Positions 9,119 to 17,874 of a stretch of 64,000 nucleotides of DNA are shown piece after piece. Position numbers and translations under genes: made by a program. The stretch comes from Sphingobacterium thalpophilum (GTDB taxonomy: Bacteria > Bacteroidota > Bacteroidia > Sphingobacteriales > Sphingobacteriaceae), in contig NZ_CP151087.1 in assembly GCF_038396785.1 (NCBI RefSeq), positions 434,001 through 498,000 on the forward strand. The letters are read 5' to 3'. The notes under the pieces were generated by a model. The model was not told where the DNA came from. It ran no database searches and was given only the letters and a program-made list of their open reading frames with translations. Each line of letters starts with the position of its first letter. Position 1 is the stretch's first letter.

Positions 9119-9173
9119 AAAATAAATTGATCGTATTCGGACATTAAATGTCCGAATACGATCAATTTATTTT
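9119..9173. repeat. Perfect 27-bp inverted repeat with a one-base centre
   Basis: Bases 9119-9145 and 9147-9173 are exact reverse complements around a single A at 9146. The core reads ttcggacatt-a-aatgtccgaa. It can form a very stable hairpin or cruciform. It is far longer than a usual terminator, lies about 130 bases after one, and there is no gene close on its left, so its role is unclear. Confidence 0.8.
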
Positions 9174-9209
9174 GGAATATTATTGCATAACATTGTTTTA
9201 CAGTGATTT

Positions 9210-9302
9210 ATGGTTTTGGCAATAAAATTGGCATCAGCTGTCAATGAAGAATTACAAAGAAGCCAGCAAGAGATAGGAGAGGCGCTTCGTATCATCACTT
9301 AA
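9210..9302 (+). CDS. Possible 30-codon small ORF ahead of the serine hydrolase
   Basis: ATG at 9210 opens 30 codons reading MVLAIKLASAVNEELQRSQQ and ending GEALRIIT, an amphipathic helix-like peptide. It ends 15 bases before the start of the serine hydrolase. It could be a leader peptide, a remnant of a longer gene, or chance; no family is recognised. Confidence 0.25.
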   Translation: MVLAIKLASAVNEELQRSQQEIGEALRIIT

Positions 9303-9317
9303 ACGATCATAAATAAA

Positions 9318-11114
9318 ATGAAAGCTTTACCAATTACTGGAATTTTTGCGATACTAGTGTCAACCGCATTTGCTCAAACGACCCCTCAAAAAATAAAGGA
9401 GATTTCTCATGTCGAATCCAGTCTCATACCGCCTGTTCGTTTTGAGGGTGAGCCGGCCTGGAATATTAAGTCGCGCATGGAATTTTATCAGGTTCCAGGT
9501 GTAAGCATCGCCGTGATAAAAAACGCTGAAATATTATGGAGCAAAACGTATGGTTTTGCCGATCTCGATTCGAAAACACCAGTTAGGTCAAACACCTTAT
9601 TTCAGGTGGCGTCCATGAGCAAGCCCGTAAGTGCATACGCTGCATTGAAGGAAGTGGAGCTTGGCAAGTTGGCATCCAATGCCGATGTGAATTTATACCT
9701 GAAATCCTGGAAAATACCCGAAAATAATTGGACCAGAGCGAAAAATGTTACACTCAAAAATATCATTAGCCACACTGCGGGACTTACTGTAAGTGGGTTC
9801 CCGGGCTATCGGACAACAGACCCAATTCCTACAGCGGTAGAAGTACTGAGTGGTCTAAAGCCTGCTAATACACCTATGGTGTATGTTGATAAACTTCCTG
9901 GCTTAAATTTTCGGTATTCAGGCGGTGGCTATACCGTACTTCAACAGATGCTCGTTGATATTGAAGGGAAAGATTATAGTAGCATCATGGAAGAAAAGGT
10001 ACTCTCACCTTTGGGTATGAAAAATAGCACTTTTGCCCAGCCTCTTCCTGAGTTGAAAAAACAATTTGCGGCGACGGCTTATACTGTAGATGGTAAAAAA
10101 GTCGAAGAAAGATATCATGTCTACCCAGAGCAGGCGGCTGCTGGCTTGTGGTCAACAGCAGAAGATTACGCTAGATTCGTGATCGATATTCAACGGACCT
10201 TAAATGGCAAAAGTAGTACTATTATTTCCAAGAAGATGGCCGAAGAATTCACAAGCCCCTATATTGAACCTATTATAGGATTAGGTGTCTTTCTGGAAGA
10301 TTACGACGGTTCATCTTATTTTTGCCATGGTGGATGGAACGAAGGCTTTAGCTCCTATTTTGTTGGAAATAAAACAAGCGGTGATGGCGTAGTTATTCTT
10401 ACAAATACAAACAAACCTGAATTTATCAACGAACTTGTCCGAGCGGTTGCATTAACCTATCAATGGCCCAATTACCTGGCCCCAATAAATAAAATTTTGC
10501 CGCTCAGTTCTCAAGAACTGAATGTCAATAGTGGACGTTATCGATCTGGCAAATACGGTGTTATAAGGGTCTATAGTCAGAGTGGCAAGCTTATGTCAGT
10601 CCAAAATCTAGACAAGCCTGTAGAGTTGGTTAAAGTGTCGGCAAATACTTTTGTTATGCGAGATCGAAACGTGAACGTAGTATTTTCAAAGGATACCGAA
10701 AGCGGTCAATATGAGCTTGTACAGGTTTTGCGTGATAAAAAGATTTATTCCAAAAATCCGAAAGTCAATGCAAATGACCGGACTCCACTAGAGCTTATTT
10801 TAGAAGGAAATTTCGAGGATGGATTAAAAGCTTTTCAAAAAGCAAAAGAACAGGATAGTGACGATGAGTTGCTTTCAGAAGGTTTCCTGAACGGTGCAGG
10901 TTATGAATTGCTCAAACAGCATAAAATAAACCAAGCTATTGACATATTTAAGGTGAATAAGGTGCTATATCCTAAAAGTGAAAATGTTTATGATAGTTTA
11001 GCGGAAGCCTACCTGAAATCTGGACAAATAGATAGTGCCAAGAAGAACTATCAAAAAGTTCGCGAAATTAATCCTAAAAACGAAAGAGTAAGTAAGATTT
11101 TAGAAACGTTATAA
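9318..11114 (+). CDS. Serine hydrolase, class C beta-lactamase-like, with C-terminal TPR
   Basis: An exported 598-residue enzyme of the AmpC / D-alanyl-D-alanine carboxypeptidase / esterase superfamily. The signal peptide ends at ...STAFAQ (residue 20). The catalytic SxxK motif is S99-M-S-K102 in QVASMSKPVSA, the second motif is Y200-S-G rather than YxN, and the third box is HGGWNEG in the FCHGG stretch. YSG is usual for esterase-like members, so true beta-lactamase activity is not assumed. After an extra domain (about 400-490), the last ~110 residues carry tetratricopeptide-like helices (ALKAFQKAKEQ, AIDIFKVNKVLYPKSENVYD, AKKNYQKVREINP). Likely periplasmic. The substrate is unknown. Confidence 0.85.
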   Translation: MKALPITGIFAILVSTAFAQTTPQKIKEISHVESSLIPPVRFEGEPAWNIKSRMEFYQVPGVSIAVIKNAEILWSKTYGFADLDSKTPVRSNTLFQVASMSKPVSAYAALKEVELGKLASNADVNLYLKSWKIPENNWTRAKNVTLKNIISHTAGLTVSGFPGYRTTDPIPTAVEVLSGLKPANTPMVYVDKLPGLNFRYSGGGYTVLQQMLVDIEGKDYSSIMEEKVLSPLGMKNSTFAQPLPELKKQFAATAYTVDGKKVEERYHVYPEQAAAGLWSTAEDYARFVIDIQRTLNGKSSTIISKKMAEEFTSPYIEPIIGLGVFLEDYDGSSYFCHGGWNEGFSSYFVGNKTSGDGVVILTNTNKPEFINELVRAVALTYQWPNYLAPINKILPLSSQELNVNSGRYRSGKYGVIRVYSQSGKLMSVQNLDKPVELVKVSANTFVMRDRNVNVVFSKDTESGQYELVQVLRDKKIYSKNPKVNANDRTPLELILEGNFEDGLKAFQKAKEQDSDDELLSEGFLNGAGYELLKQHKINQAIDIFKVNKVLYPKSENVYDSLAEAYLKSGQIDSAKKNYQKVREINPKNERVSKILETL

Positions 11115-11153
11115 CACAAATATAATGAGCCATATTTTTGTTAATTTGCGAGC

Positions 11154-11420
11154 ATGTCAAATCAAGCTAATAATTATCGATTGTTTTCCAAAGAAATTCT
11201 CTCACTTTGGAAGAGCCAGGATGTATCATATGTTAAAGTAGAAGAATTATCCATTGTTGAAGGAATCACTTTTTTTGAACTTATACCAGATTCCGAACTT
11301 TTGGATGAAGGTGGGGTAGAAACACTCTATGCCATAGATTCTGAAGATGTAGCGGATATGTTGGTGTTTAGCAAATCTATTCGTTTTGTTGTTCACGACA
11401 TTTATTTGGATGAAGACTAA
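11154..11420 (+). CDS. Small acidic protein of unknown function
   Basis: An 88-residue acidic, soluble protein without signal peptide or membrane segment; it ends VVHDIYLDED. It begins 39 bases after the serine hydrolase on the same strand and ends before a symmetrical terminator, so it may share the transcript. No conserved domain is recognised. Confidence 0.6.
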   Translation: MSNQANNYRLFSKEILSLWKSQDVSYVKVEELSIVEGITFFELIPDSELLDEGGVETLYAIDSEDVADMLVFSKSIRFVVHDIYLDED

Positions 11421-11434
11421 TAAATTAGTTATTT

Positions 11435-11467
11435 ATGATCGACAATTCAATCTGCATTGTCGATCAT
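11435..11467. terminator. Bidirectional terminator hairpin between convergent genes
   Basis: Arms atgatcgacaat (11435-11446) and attgtcgatcat (11456-11467) pair over 12 bases with a 9-base loop. It separates the small acidic gene (+) from the antiporter gene (-). Confidence 0.75.
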
Positions 11468-11500
11468 TAATGTACGGCAGTAGGCTGAGCTAGGGATAAA

Positions 11501-13078
11501 TTAGCTTCTCATATTCAACCTTTCTTCCTGAAGATCTAACAAACGAAGGTGTTTGCGGATGATCTCTTCGTCCAATAAAAGTTCTTCGCGGTTTTTATTG
11601 ATAAGCCAAATTCGCTGTGTTTCAAGGATATCGATATAGATTTTACGGTATTCGGCATAATTAATGATAATCTCGGAGCTCCGCAATTGATTTTCATACT
11701 TCTGTAGTTGATCCTTTAAGGTCGGAAAACTTTCAACTTTGTCCGCGTAATCATTACGAATCTTGTCAACGGCGACTTGAGCCAATCTATTCTGAATTTC
11801 ATAATCGATCTCCTTTTCACTTCTTACAAAATCTCTATCTACTAATTTGATTTTCCTCAAGATAAAAGGGAGGGTCAACCCTTGAACAAGTAAGGTTAAC
11901 AGAATCACAACAAATGTGATGAAAAGAATGAGATTCCTTTGAGGAAAAGGAGTTCCGTCGGCCAAAGTTAATGGGATAGATAGCGCTGCTGCCAAAGAAA
12001 CGACGCCACGCATTCCAGTCCATCCGATAATCATTGGCGTTTGCCAACCGGGCGATTGAGCGTCTGCAACCGTTATAAAATTTCTCATGATCAAGGTCGT
12101 AATTACTGCAGCATACCCTGCAAAAATTCGTACAAGAATAAGGACTATTGTAACGGCGACGCCATAGCCAATAGCAGTGGAGATATTGGTATCACCCAAT
12201 CCAGATACAATTTCCGGTAAATCTAATCCGATAAGCATAAAGACAATGCCATTCAGCAGAAAGCAAAAGCTTTCCCATACGGTCACTGTCCGGATCCGGG
12301 ATGCACTGCTCAAAAAATCGTGACTACGATACGAGAGAAATAAGCCGCCACTGACAACCGCAAGAACCCCAGAAGCATAAAGTTGTTCTGCGATCAAATA
12401 CATCGAGAAAGGTGCAATAAAAGTTAACAATATGTCTGTATTGGAATCGGTTGGTAAAAGTTTGTGCATTTTCAGAAAAACATAGGCAATTGTAAGTCCG
12501 ATTCCCACTCCGCCAATACACATCCAAATAAAGCTCCCGGCCGCTTGGTACCATACATACTGCCCAGTAGCAGCAGCAATCATTGCAAAGCGAAAAATTA
12601 TTAGTGAGGAAGCATCATTCAACAAACTTTCACCTTCCAATATGGACGCCAGCCTTTTGGGTACCTTCACGAATTTTAAAATTGCACCGGCACTAACCGC
12701 ATCAGGAGGGGAAACTATTCCACCCAATAGAAAACCGAGAGCTAAGGAGAATCCCGGGATAAAATAGTTGGCAAAAACGGCAACGGACAATGCTGTAAAA
12801 AAGACCACAACAAAGGCAAAGCTGAAGATAATCCGGCGCCATCGCCAGAGTTCTTTCCAGGAAGTTGACCAAGCTGCCTCGTAGAGGAGCGGCGGTAAAA
12901 AAATAATGAATATCAATTCGGGTTCTATCTTTATAGGGGGAACTCCCGGGATAAAACTTATTACAAGTCCCGCTAATACGAGTAAAACAGGGTATGCAAC
13001 CTGAATTTTTCTCGCCAGCATGATCAACATCGTAATTAGTAGGACTAAAAACAGGTAAAACTCAAAATTCTCTAACAT
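11501..13078 (-). CDS. Na+/H+ antiporter, CPA1 (NhaP/NHE) family
   Basis: An inner-membrane sodium/proton exchanger for pH and salt homeostasis. The 525 residues contain about 12-13 hydrophobic segments followed by a charged cytoplasmic tail (from ~400, e.g. DRDFVRSEKEIDYEIQNRLA). Family marks are FLPPLLYEAAWSTSWKELW near residues 60-78, the substrate-site motif GGIVSPPDAVSAGAILK (SPPDAV replaces the usual S/TDPVA), and LEGESLLNDASSLIIF. The start ATG at 13078 gives MLENFEFYLFLVLL, beginning directly with the first membrane helix. It is monocistronic between two unrelated genes. Ion preference (Na, Li or K) cannot be read from sequence alone. Confidence 0.93.
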   Translation of the reverse strand: MLENFEFYLFLVLLITMLIMLARKIQVAYPVLLVLAGLVISFIPGVPPIKIEPELIFIIFLPPLLYEAAWSTSWKELWRWRRIIFSFAFVVVFFTALSVAVFANYFIPGFSLALGFLLGGIVSPPDAVSAGAILKFVKVPKRLASILEGESLLNDASSLIIFRFAMIAAATGQYVWYQAAGSFIWMCIGGVGIGLTIAYVFLKMHKLLPTDSNTDILLTFIAPFSMYLIAEQLYASGVLAVVSGGLFLSYRSHDFLSSASRIRTVTVWESFCFLLNGIVFMLIGLDLPEIVSGLGDTNISTAIGYGVAVTIVLILVRIFAGYAAVITTLIMRNFITVADAQSPGWQTPMIIGWTGMRGVVSLAAALSIPLTLADGTPFPQRNLILFITFVVILLTLLVQGLTLPFILRKIKLVDRDFVRSEKEIDYEIQNRLAQVAVDKIRNDYADKVESFPTLKDQLQKYENQLRSSEIIINYAEYRKIYIDILETQRIWLINKNREELLLDEEIIRKHLRLLDLQEERLNMRS

Positions 13079-13431
13079 ATGTAAATTTTAGGTATATAAA
13101 TATAGATCAAATTTCTAGAAATATTTAAACTAGCTTGACGGTATTCATGGTGGTAGATCTTCCTAAATTAGTTAAAGTTTGTCTTTCTCATAACCCACGA
13201 TCTAAAATATGGGATGGCATTATCATAAAGAAAGGTTCGTCTTTGAGGAGTTTTACTTAAAATATAGTTTCAATAACAGTATAGGACAATACTCTAGGAA
13301 TAACAACCCGAAGTTGTTCGAATACAACGATAAGTAGCATAATTACAACTAGAGGTATTTCCCTTTTCGCGATAATTACAGATTAGCCTCAATATATTTG
13401 TAAAGTTGAACATCATCAATAAACAATAATT
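13079..13431. other. Gene-free stretch between antiporter and XRE-pentapeptide gene
   Basis: About 350 AT-rich bases between two divergent genes, so it holds both promoters. No tRNA, convincing hairpin or conserved open frame was seen. Confidence 0.4.
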
Positions 13432-14376
13432 ATGGATAACAAAACATTAGGTAATAATATTGCCAAAGTGCGGAAAGAGCGAAATATGTCGCAAGCACAG
13501 CTTGCTGAACTTTTATTCGTCAGCCCCCAAGCAGTTGGAAAATGGGAGCGGGGAGAGTCTTTACCAGACTTTTTAACACTACATAGACTTGCGGAAATAT
13601 TCGCAGTCGATCTAAACTACTTCGCCGAAAATTCGAAATTAGGAGATAGCGTAGCAAGTCAAAAGGTGGTCATTGGCACTTTAGATGACACGAAAGGAAA
13701 TTCTCTGGAAGAGGCAAAATTTTCTGATACGGGACAAAAGCCCCTACTGACAGATTTTAGTGGTAACACGCTAGCCGAAACTGATTTTTCTGGCGTAAAT
13801 GCGCCAAAGAGAAAATTTCTCGGAAGTGAGCTGCGTAGTACAGACTTCAGTACAGCAGATTTCACGGCAAGCATTTTTAAAGGAAGTGATATCCGCGATG
13901 CTAATTTTGATTCGTCGAACCTTACGGACTGCACATTTTCTGCTAGTAATATGACGAACGCAAATTTCAACAAGACCGTTCTCGCACGTACAGAATTTTA
14001 TGCGTCGGAGTTGAACAATGCTAGATTTAATAGTATAAAGCTGACAGATGTCAAATTTACGGCGTCGGATCTCAGAAAAACCATTTTTGAACACTGTGAG
14101 TTCAATGGTGTTTGCTTTAAGTCCTGTGATATGAAAGGCATAAGCTTTGATGGGCAAGTATTTGTCGACGTAAAATTCGATAATGCAGACCTAGCAAACA
14201 GTTCATTTAGAGGGGTTATTCTTAGAAATGTTTCCTTTCGGCCCACGTTTGCGCTTACCAATAAATATTATAAGAGTATTAAAACAATCGATTTTGACGG
14301 AGCCTCAATGGACAAATTAACCTACGCAGCTCTTAAGGGAGTAGGCGTATCGCTTGAGAATATTGTGCTCTTATAA
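13432..14376 (+). CDS. XRE-type HTH fused to a pentapeptide-repeat domain
   Basis: A 314-residue two-domain protein. Residues ~5-60 are a Cro/C1-type helix-turn-helix (LGNNIAKVRKERNMSQAQLA, then VSPQAVGKWERGESLPD), which binds DNA. Residues ~90-285 form a pentapeptide-repeat beta-solenoid with steps such as TDFSG, TDFST, ANFDS, CTFSA, ANFNK, ARFNS, VKFTA, ISFDG and SSFRG. Such solenoids can mimic DNA. No signal peptide. The gene is alone between an antiporter and an Lrp regulator. Long antisense open frames across 13659-14261 arise from the repeat composition. A regulator function is likely; its target is unknown. Confidence 0.85.
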   Translation: MDNKTLGNNIAKVRKERNMSQAQLAELLFVSPQAVGKWERGESLPDFLTLHRLAEIFAVDLNYFAENSKLGDSVASQKVVIGTLDDTKGNSLEEAKFSDTGQKPLLTDFSGNTLAETDFSGVNAPKRKFLGSELRSTDFSTADFTASIFKGSDIRDANFDSSNLTDCTFSASNMTNANFNKTVLARTEFYASELNNARFNSIKLTDVKFTASDLRKTIFEHCEFNGVCFKSCDMKGISFDGQVFVDVKFDNADLANSSFRGVILRNVSFRPTFALTNKYYKSIKTIDFDGASMDKLTYAALKGVGVSLENIVLL

Positions 14377-14528
14377 ACAACACGATACAAATAGAAGGCA
14401 TGGTTCTGCAAGTATGAACCATTGCCTAAGTGTAGGTGCCATACCAATGAAATCCATCAATTCCGGGAAATTAAATTAGGAGAGTCGTCAGCGCAGCATA
14501 GTAAAGCTAAAATATGCTAAACTAATTA

Positions 14529-14993
14529 TCAAAGAAAGATTGGGAGACGGGTTGTATTCACGATTTCTTTCATGACAAAATAACTTTCCATATGTCTGAT
14601 TCCCTTGATTGTTGCCAGTTTATTAAAATTGAATTCATGATAGTGATCAACATCCCTAACCATCACCTTTATTTGATAGTCAAATGCACCCGTTACGTGG
14701 AAACACTCGACTACTTCTGGAAATTTTTGTATCTCCTCCATAAATAACAAGGCACTTTCATTGGAATGTTTTTCCATACTAATGGATACAAGGACCATTA
14801 GATTAAGATCAAGTTTTCTTCTGTCCAGCAGAAAGACTTTCTGTTTGAGAACGGAGGTTGCTATTAACTTCTTAATACGTTCGTATACGGGAGTCATGGA
14901 TAAATTAACACGGTCAGCTATTTCCTTGTTACTTATGTTCGCATCCTGTTGCAAAAGGTCCAGAAGCATGAGGTCTTTCTCATCCAATTTCAT
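14529..14993 (-). CDS. Lrp/AsnC family transcriptional regulator
   Basis: A 154-residue feast/famine regulator. The N-terminal winged helix (about 1-62) shows LDEKDLMLLDLLQQDANIS, NKEIADRVNLSMTPVYERIK, typical for Lrp. The C-terminal RAM domain (about 66-145) binds an amino acid and drives octamer formation; PEVVECFHVTGAFDYQIKVM carries the conserved G-x-D/Y-Y turn. It is divergent from the permease-to-aldehyde dehydrogenase operon with a 193-base shared control region, so it most likely senses a substrate or product of that pathway, such as glycine or another amino acid. That link is inferred from position. Confidence 0.92.
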   Translation of the reverse strand: MKLDEKDLMLLDLLQQDANISNKEIADRVNLSMTPVYERIKKLIATSVLKQKVFLLDRRKLDLNLMVLVSISMEKHSNESALLFMEEIQKFPEVVECFHVTGAFDYQIKVMVRDVDHYHEFNFNKLATIKGIRHMESYFVMKEIVNTTRLPIFL

Positions 14994-15186
14994 TATCGTA
15001 GTAAATTAAATCTAAAAAAACTATATCTATGACTGTAGTTAGATCGTAAACACTAAGTAAATAAAATACAACCATATTATTTTACTAAAATAGCCATAAT
15101 TACAGATATATAATACTATCATTTAAACTATATGTAGTAAATTTAAATTAATTAATTACTATCAATTTACCAACCTAAATAAAATT
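14994..15186. promoter_or_regulatory. Shared divergent control region of the Lrp gene and the glutamylation operon
   Basis: This 193-base AT-rich gap separates the two divergent start codons (14993 and 15187). It is the only place for both promoters and the Lrp binding sites. Short AT-rich symmetric words are present, but no single operator could be assigned by eye. Confidence 0.5.
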
Positions 15187-16509
15187 ATGAGTGAGCCTCA
15201 ATTAAAAAAAGTCCTTGGTCCGGTTATGTTATGGGGATTGGGTGTAGGCTATGTTATCTCGGGAATGTATTTTGGATGGAATCTCGGTTTGGCAGAAGGC
15301 GGCACATTGGGATTGGCCATTGCTACAGTGTTCGTTATTATCATGTACCTTACATTTACCTTCAGCTATACAGAGATGGCGTGTGCGATCCCTAAGGCTG
15401 GCGGAGCCTTTGAATATGCCAATCGAGGATTGGGCAAGCATTTGGGATTTGTCGCCGGTATTGCACAAAATATCGAGTTTGTTTTTGCTCCGCCTGCCAT
15501 TGCTGCTGCTATAGGTGCTTATCTACATTTATTGCATCCTTCGGTTGACTATCTTATTTTTGCCATTGGGGCCTATGTGATTTTCACTTCAATGAATATA
15601 CTGGGCGTAAAACTCGCTGCATCATTTGAATTGGTCGTAACTGTTCTTGCGGTTATCGAATTACTGATATTTGCCGGTGTTACATTTCCGGCTTTCGAAT
15701 TTTCCAACCTTGAGCACAACGCATTGCCCAATGGCTTCTCGGGTATTTTTGCAGCTATTCCGTTTGCTATCTGGTTTTTTCTCGCTATTGAAGGTGTAGC
15801 GAATGTTGCTGAGGAAACGATCAATCCACAGAAAAATGTATTAATCGGCTTTGGATCGGCCATCGTAACTTTAGTTGTGCTTTGTATCATTACATTTTTG
15901 TCGGCGGTGGGTGTCGGCGGCTGGGAGGCTGTCGTTTATCCTGTCGGAAGCACTGAACCCTCCGATTCACCATTGCCACTTGCCATTGCACATGTCATTG
16001 ACAATCGCCATATTCTCTATAAACTACTTATAGGCGTTGGTCTTTTGGGTCTTATAGCCTCATTTCATGGTATCATTCTCGCTGGTGGCAGAGCCACCTT
16101 TGAGTTTGGGAGAGTGGGGTATGCACCGTCGATTCTTGGAAAAGTGCATCAACGATTTAAGACTCCGGCCAATGCACTCTTAATTAATATGGCTATTGGC
16201 ATCATAGCATTATTGACCGGGAAGACCGCAGGCATTATTACCATCGCATGTTTTGGGGCAATCTGTCTTTATATAATATCCATGTGGTCATTTTTTGCCT
16301 TGCGAAAAAAGGAACCCGATTTGGAACGCCCATTCAAAGTTCCTTTGTATCCGCTGTTTCCGGCAATTGCATTTATTATTGCTGTCGTGTGTCTCATTGC
16401 AATGATATATTATAACCCGTTGACAGCTCTATTATTCTTTGGGCTTGTCATCTTATCATACCTCTATTTCCTAATCTTCCTTGACAAGGACAAAACCATC
16501 AAATTATGA
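15187..16509 (+). CDS. Ethanolamine-type permease, APC superfamily
   Basis: An inner-membrane amine/amino acid importer of 440 residues with about 12 hydrophobic segments. The start of helix 1 (VMLWGLGVGYVISGMYFGWN) and the following GLAEGGTLGLAIATVF, SYTEMACAIPKAGGAFEYA and AIEGVANVAEETINPQKNVL match the ethanolamine permease subgroup (Eat-like) of the amino acid-polyamine-organocation family rather than general amino acid permeases. It is the first gene of the operon and its stop overlaps the start of the synthetase gene (ATGA at 16506-16509), which suggests translational coupling. Ethanolamine as substrate is inferred from family and from the enzymes encoded downstream. Confidence 0.85.
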   Translation: MSEPQLKKVLGPVMLWGLGVGYVISGMYFGWNLGLAEGGTLGLAIATVFVIIMYLTFTFSYTEMACAIPKAGGAFEYANRGLGKHLGFVAGIAQNIEFVFAPPAIAAAIGAYLHLLHPSVDYLIFAIGAYVIFTSMNILGVKLAASFELVVTVLAVIELLIFAGVTFPAFEFSNLEHNALPNGFSGIFAAIPFAIWFFLAIEGVANVAEETINPQKNVLIGFGSAIVTLVVLCIITFLSAVGVGGWEAVVYPVGSTEPSDSPLPLAIAHVIDNRHILYKLLIGVGLLGLIASFHGIILAGGRATFEFGRVGYAPSILGKVHQRFKTPANALLINMAIGIIALLTGKTAGIITIACFGAICLYIISMWSFFALRKKEPDLERPFKVPLYPLFPAIAFIIAVVCLIAMIYYNPLTALLFFGLVILSYLYFLIFLDKDKTIKL

Positions 16510-17867
16510 TAACTAAAAATGAAATTATTGCCAAATTAACAGCAAGCACAAGTACGCACGTTAAAGTTGCCGTCGCTGATATAGACGGGGTGCTCCGTGG
16601 GAAATTTATGCATCGGGATAAGTTTATCTCTGCACTGGACAATGAATTTGGGTTTTGCTCGGTGGTATTTGGATGGGATGTTAACGATCAGGTTTATGAC
16701 AATGTGGAAATTACAGGCTGGCATACAGGATACGGCGATTTCCCGGCGCGTATTGACGGAAATACATTTCGACAGATTCCCTGGCAAGAAGATATTCCCT
16801 TTTTTCTAGCTGATTTTGAATCTCCGCTTTCTCGGGACCAAAATGTGTGCCCAAGATCACTCCTTAAAAACATAATTGCACAGGCGGAGACTGCCGGATT
16901 TAAACCAATTTTTTCACAGGAATTTGAATGGTTTAATTTCGTGAAAGCCGATAATGCCGCTCCCCAAAATAGTTTTAGAGATATGACACCGATAACATCT
17001 GGTATGTTTGGTTATTCCATCTTACGGATGTCTGACAATTACGGATTTTTTCAGGATCTTTTGGCTATGCTCGAAAGATTCGGTGTACCTCTTGAGGGGC
17101 TACATACGGAGACCGGGCCAGGTGTTCTGGAAGCTGCGATCCAATGTAGTGATGCTCTTGAAGCTGCGGATAGGGCTACGCTCTTTAAATCTGCGGTTAA
17201 GGACATCGGAAAAAAACATAATATCACGGCGAGTTTTATGGCGAAACAGACCAAGGACTTACCAGGCTGCAGCGGCCATGTGCATCAAAGTCTTTGGGAT
17301 CTCAACAAACAGAACAACCTCTTTTATGATAAAGAAGATGAACTCGGAATGAGCCAGTTGATGAAGCATTTTCTTGCGGGGCAATTGTATTGTTTACCTG
17401 ATATTCTACCGTTATTGGCGCCCACTGTTAACAGTTATAAAAGGCTGACTGAAGGAGCATGGGCACCGACAACCCTGACTTGGGGCATAGATAATCGTAC
17501 CACAGCACTCCGCGTCATCGAAGGCGGCCCCAAAGCCACACGCATTGAACATCGTGTTGTCGGTTCAGATGTGAACCCTTATTTGGCAGTAGCAGCATGT
17601 TTGGCTAGCGGGTTGTATGGCATCAAGTATAAATTGCCATTGGATAATCGACATACTAGCGGTAATGGTTATAAAGATCTGCAACACGGCGTGTTACCAA
17701 GAAACCTCCACGATGCGACCGCTCGAATGGCGCAATCGCAAATAGCCTCCGAGCTATTTGGCCAAAAGTTTGTCGATCATTTTTGTAAATCACGGTTATG
17801 GGAATGGCGACAATTTTCTGAGCAGGTCACAGATTGGGAAACAAAAAGATATTTTGAAATTATTTAA
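16506..17867 (+). CDS. Glutamine synthetase-like gamma-glutamyl-amine ligase
   Basis: An ATP-dependent ligase of the glutamine synthetase fold (453 residues), of the PuuA / GlnA4 kind that joins glutamate to an amine instead of ammonia. The beta-grasp start VKVAVADIDGVLRGKF is typical of these homologues. The active-site strands are present: QEFEWFNF, HTETGPGVLEAAI, PGCSGHVHQSLW (canonical GSGMHxHxSL), NSYKRLTEGAWAP, WGIDNRTTALRV and RIEHRVVGSDVNPYLAVAA. The Met of GSGMH is replaced and the loops differ from ammonia-using GlnA. It overlaps the permease by four bases and lies seven bases before an alcohol dehydrogenase. Gamma-glutamylethanolamide synthesis is the preferred role; other amino alcohols are possible. 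Confidence 0.85.
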   Translation: MITKNEIIAKLTASTSTHVKVAVADIDGVLRGKFMHRDKFISALDNEFGFCSVVFGWDVNDQVYDNVEITGWHTGYGDFPARIDGNTFRQIPWQEDIPFFLADFESPLSRDQNVCPRSLLKNIIAQAETAGFKPIFSQEFEWFNFVKADNAAPQNSFRDMTPITSGMFGYSILRMSDNYGFFQDLLAMLERFGVPLEGLHTETGPGVLEAAIQCSDALEAADRATLFKSAVKDIGKKHNITASFMAKQTKDLPGCSGHVHQSLWDLNKQNNLFYDKEDELGMSQLMKHFLAGQLYCLPDILPLLAPTVNSYKRLTEGAWAPTTLTWGIDNRTTALRVIEGGPKATRIEHRVVGSDVNPYLAVAACLASGLYGIKYKLPLDNRHTSGNGYKDLQHGVLPRNLHDATARMAQSQIASELFGQKFVDHFCKSRLWEWRQFSEQVTDWETKRYFEII

Positions 17868-17874
17868 CTGAACA

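Noticed and set aside
13079..13431. Possible riboswitch or RNA before the XRE-pentapeptide gene
   Set aside because: No conserved stem set or known riboswitch core could be seen; the bases are simply AT-rich.
13659..14261. Three long antisense frames inside the XRE-pentapeptide gene
   Set aside because: The repeated pentapeptide codons leave the opposite frames free of stops. No start context, domain or independent support.
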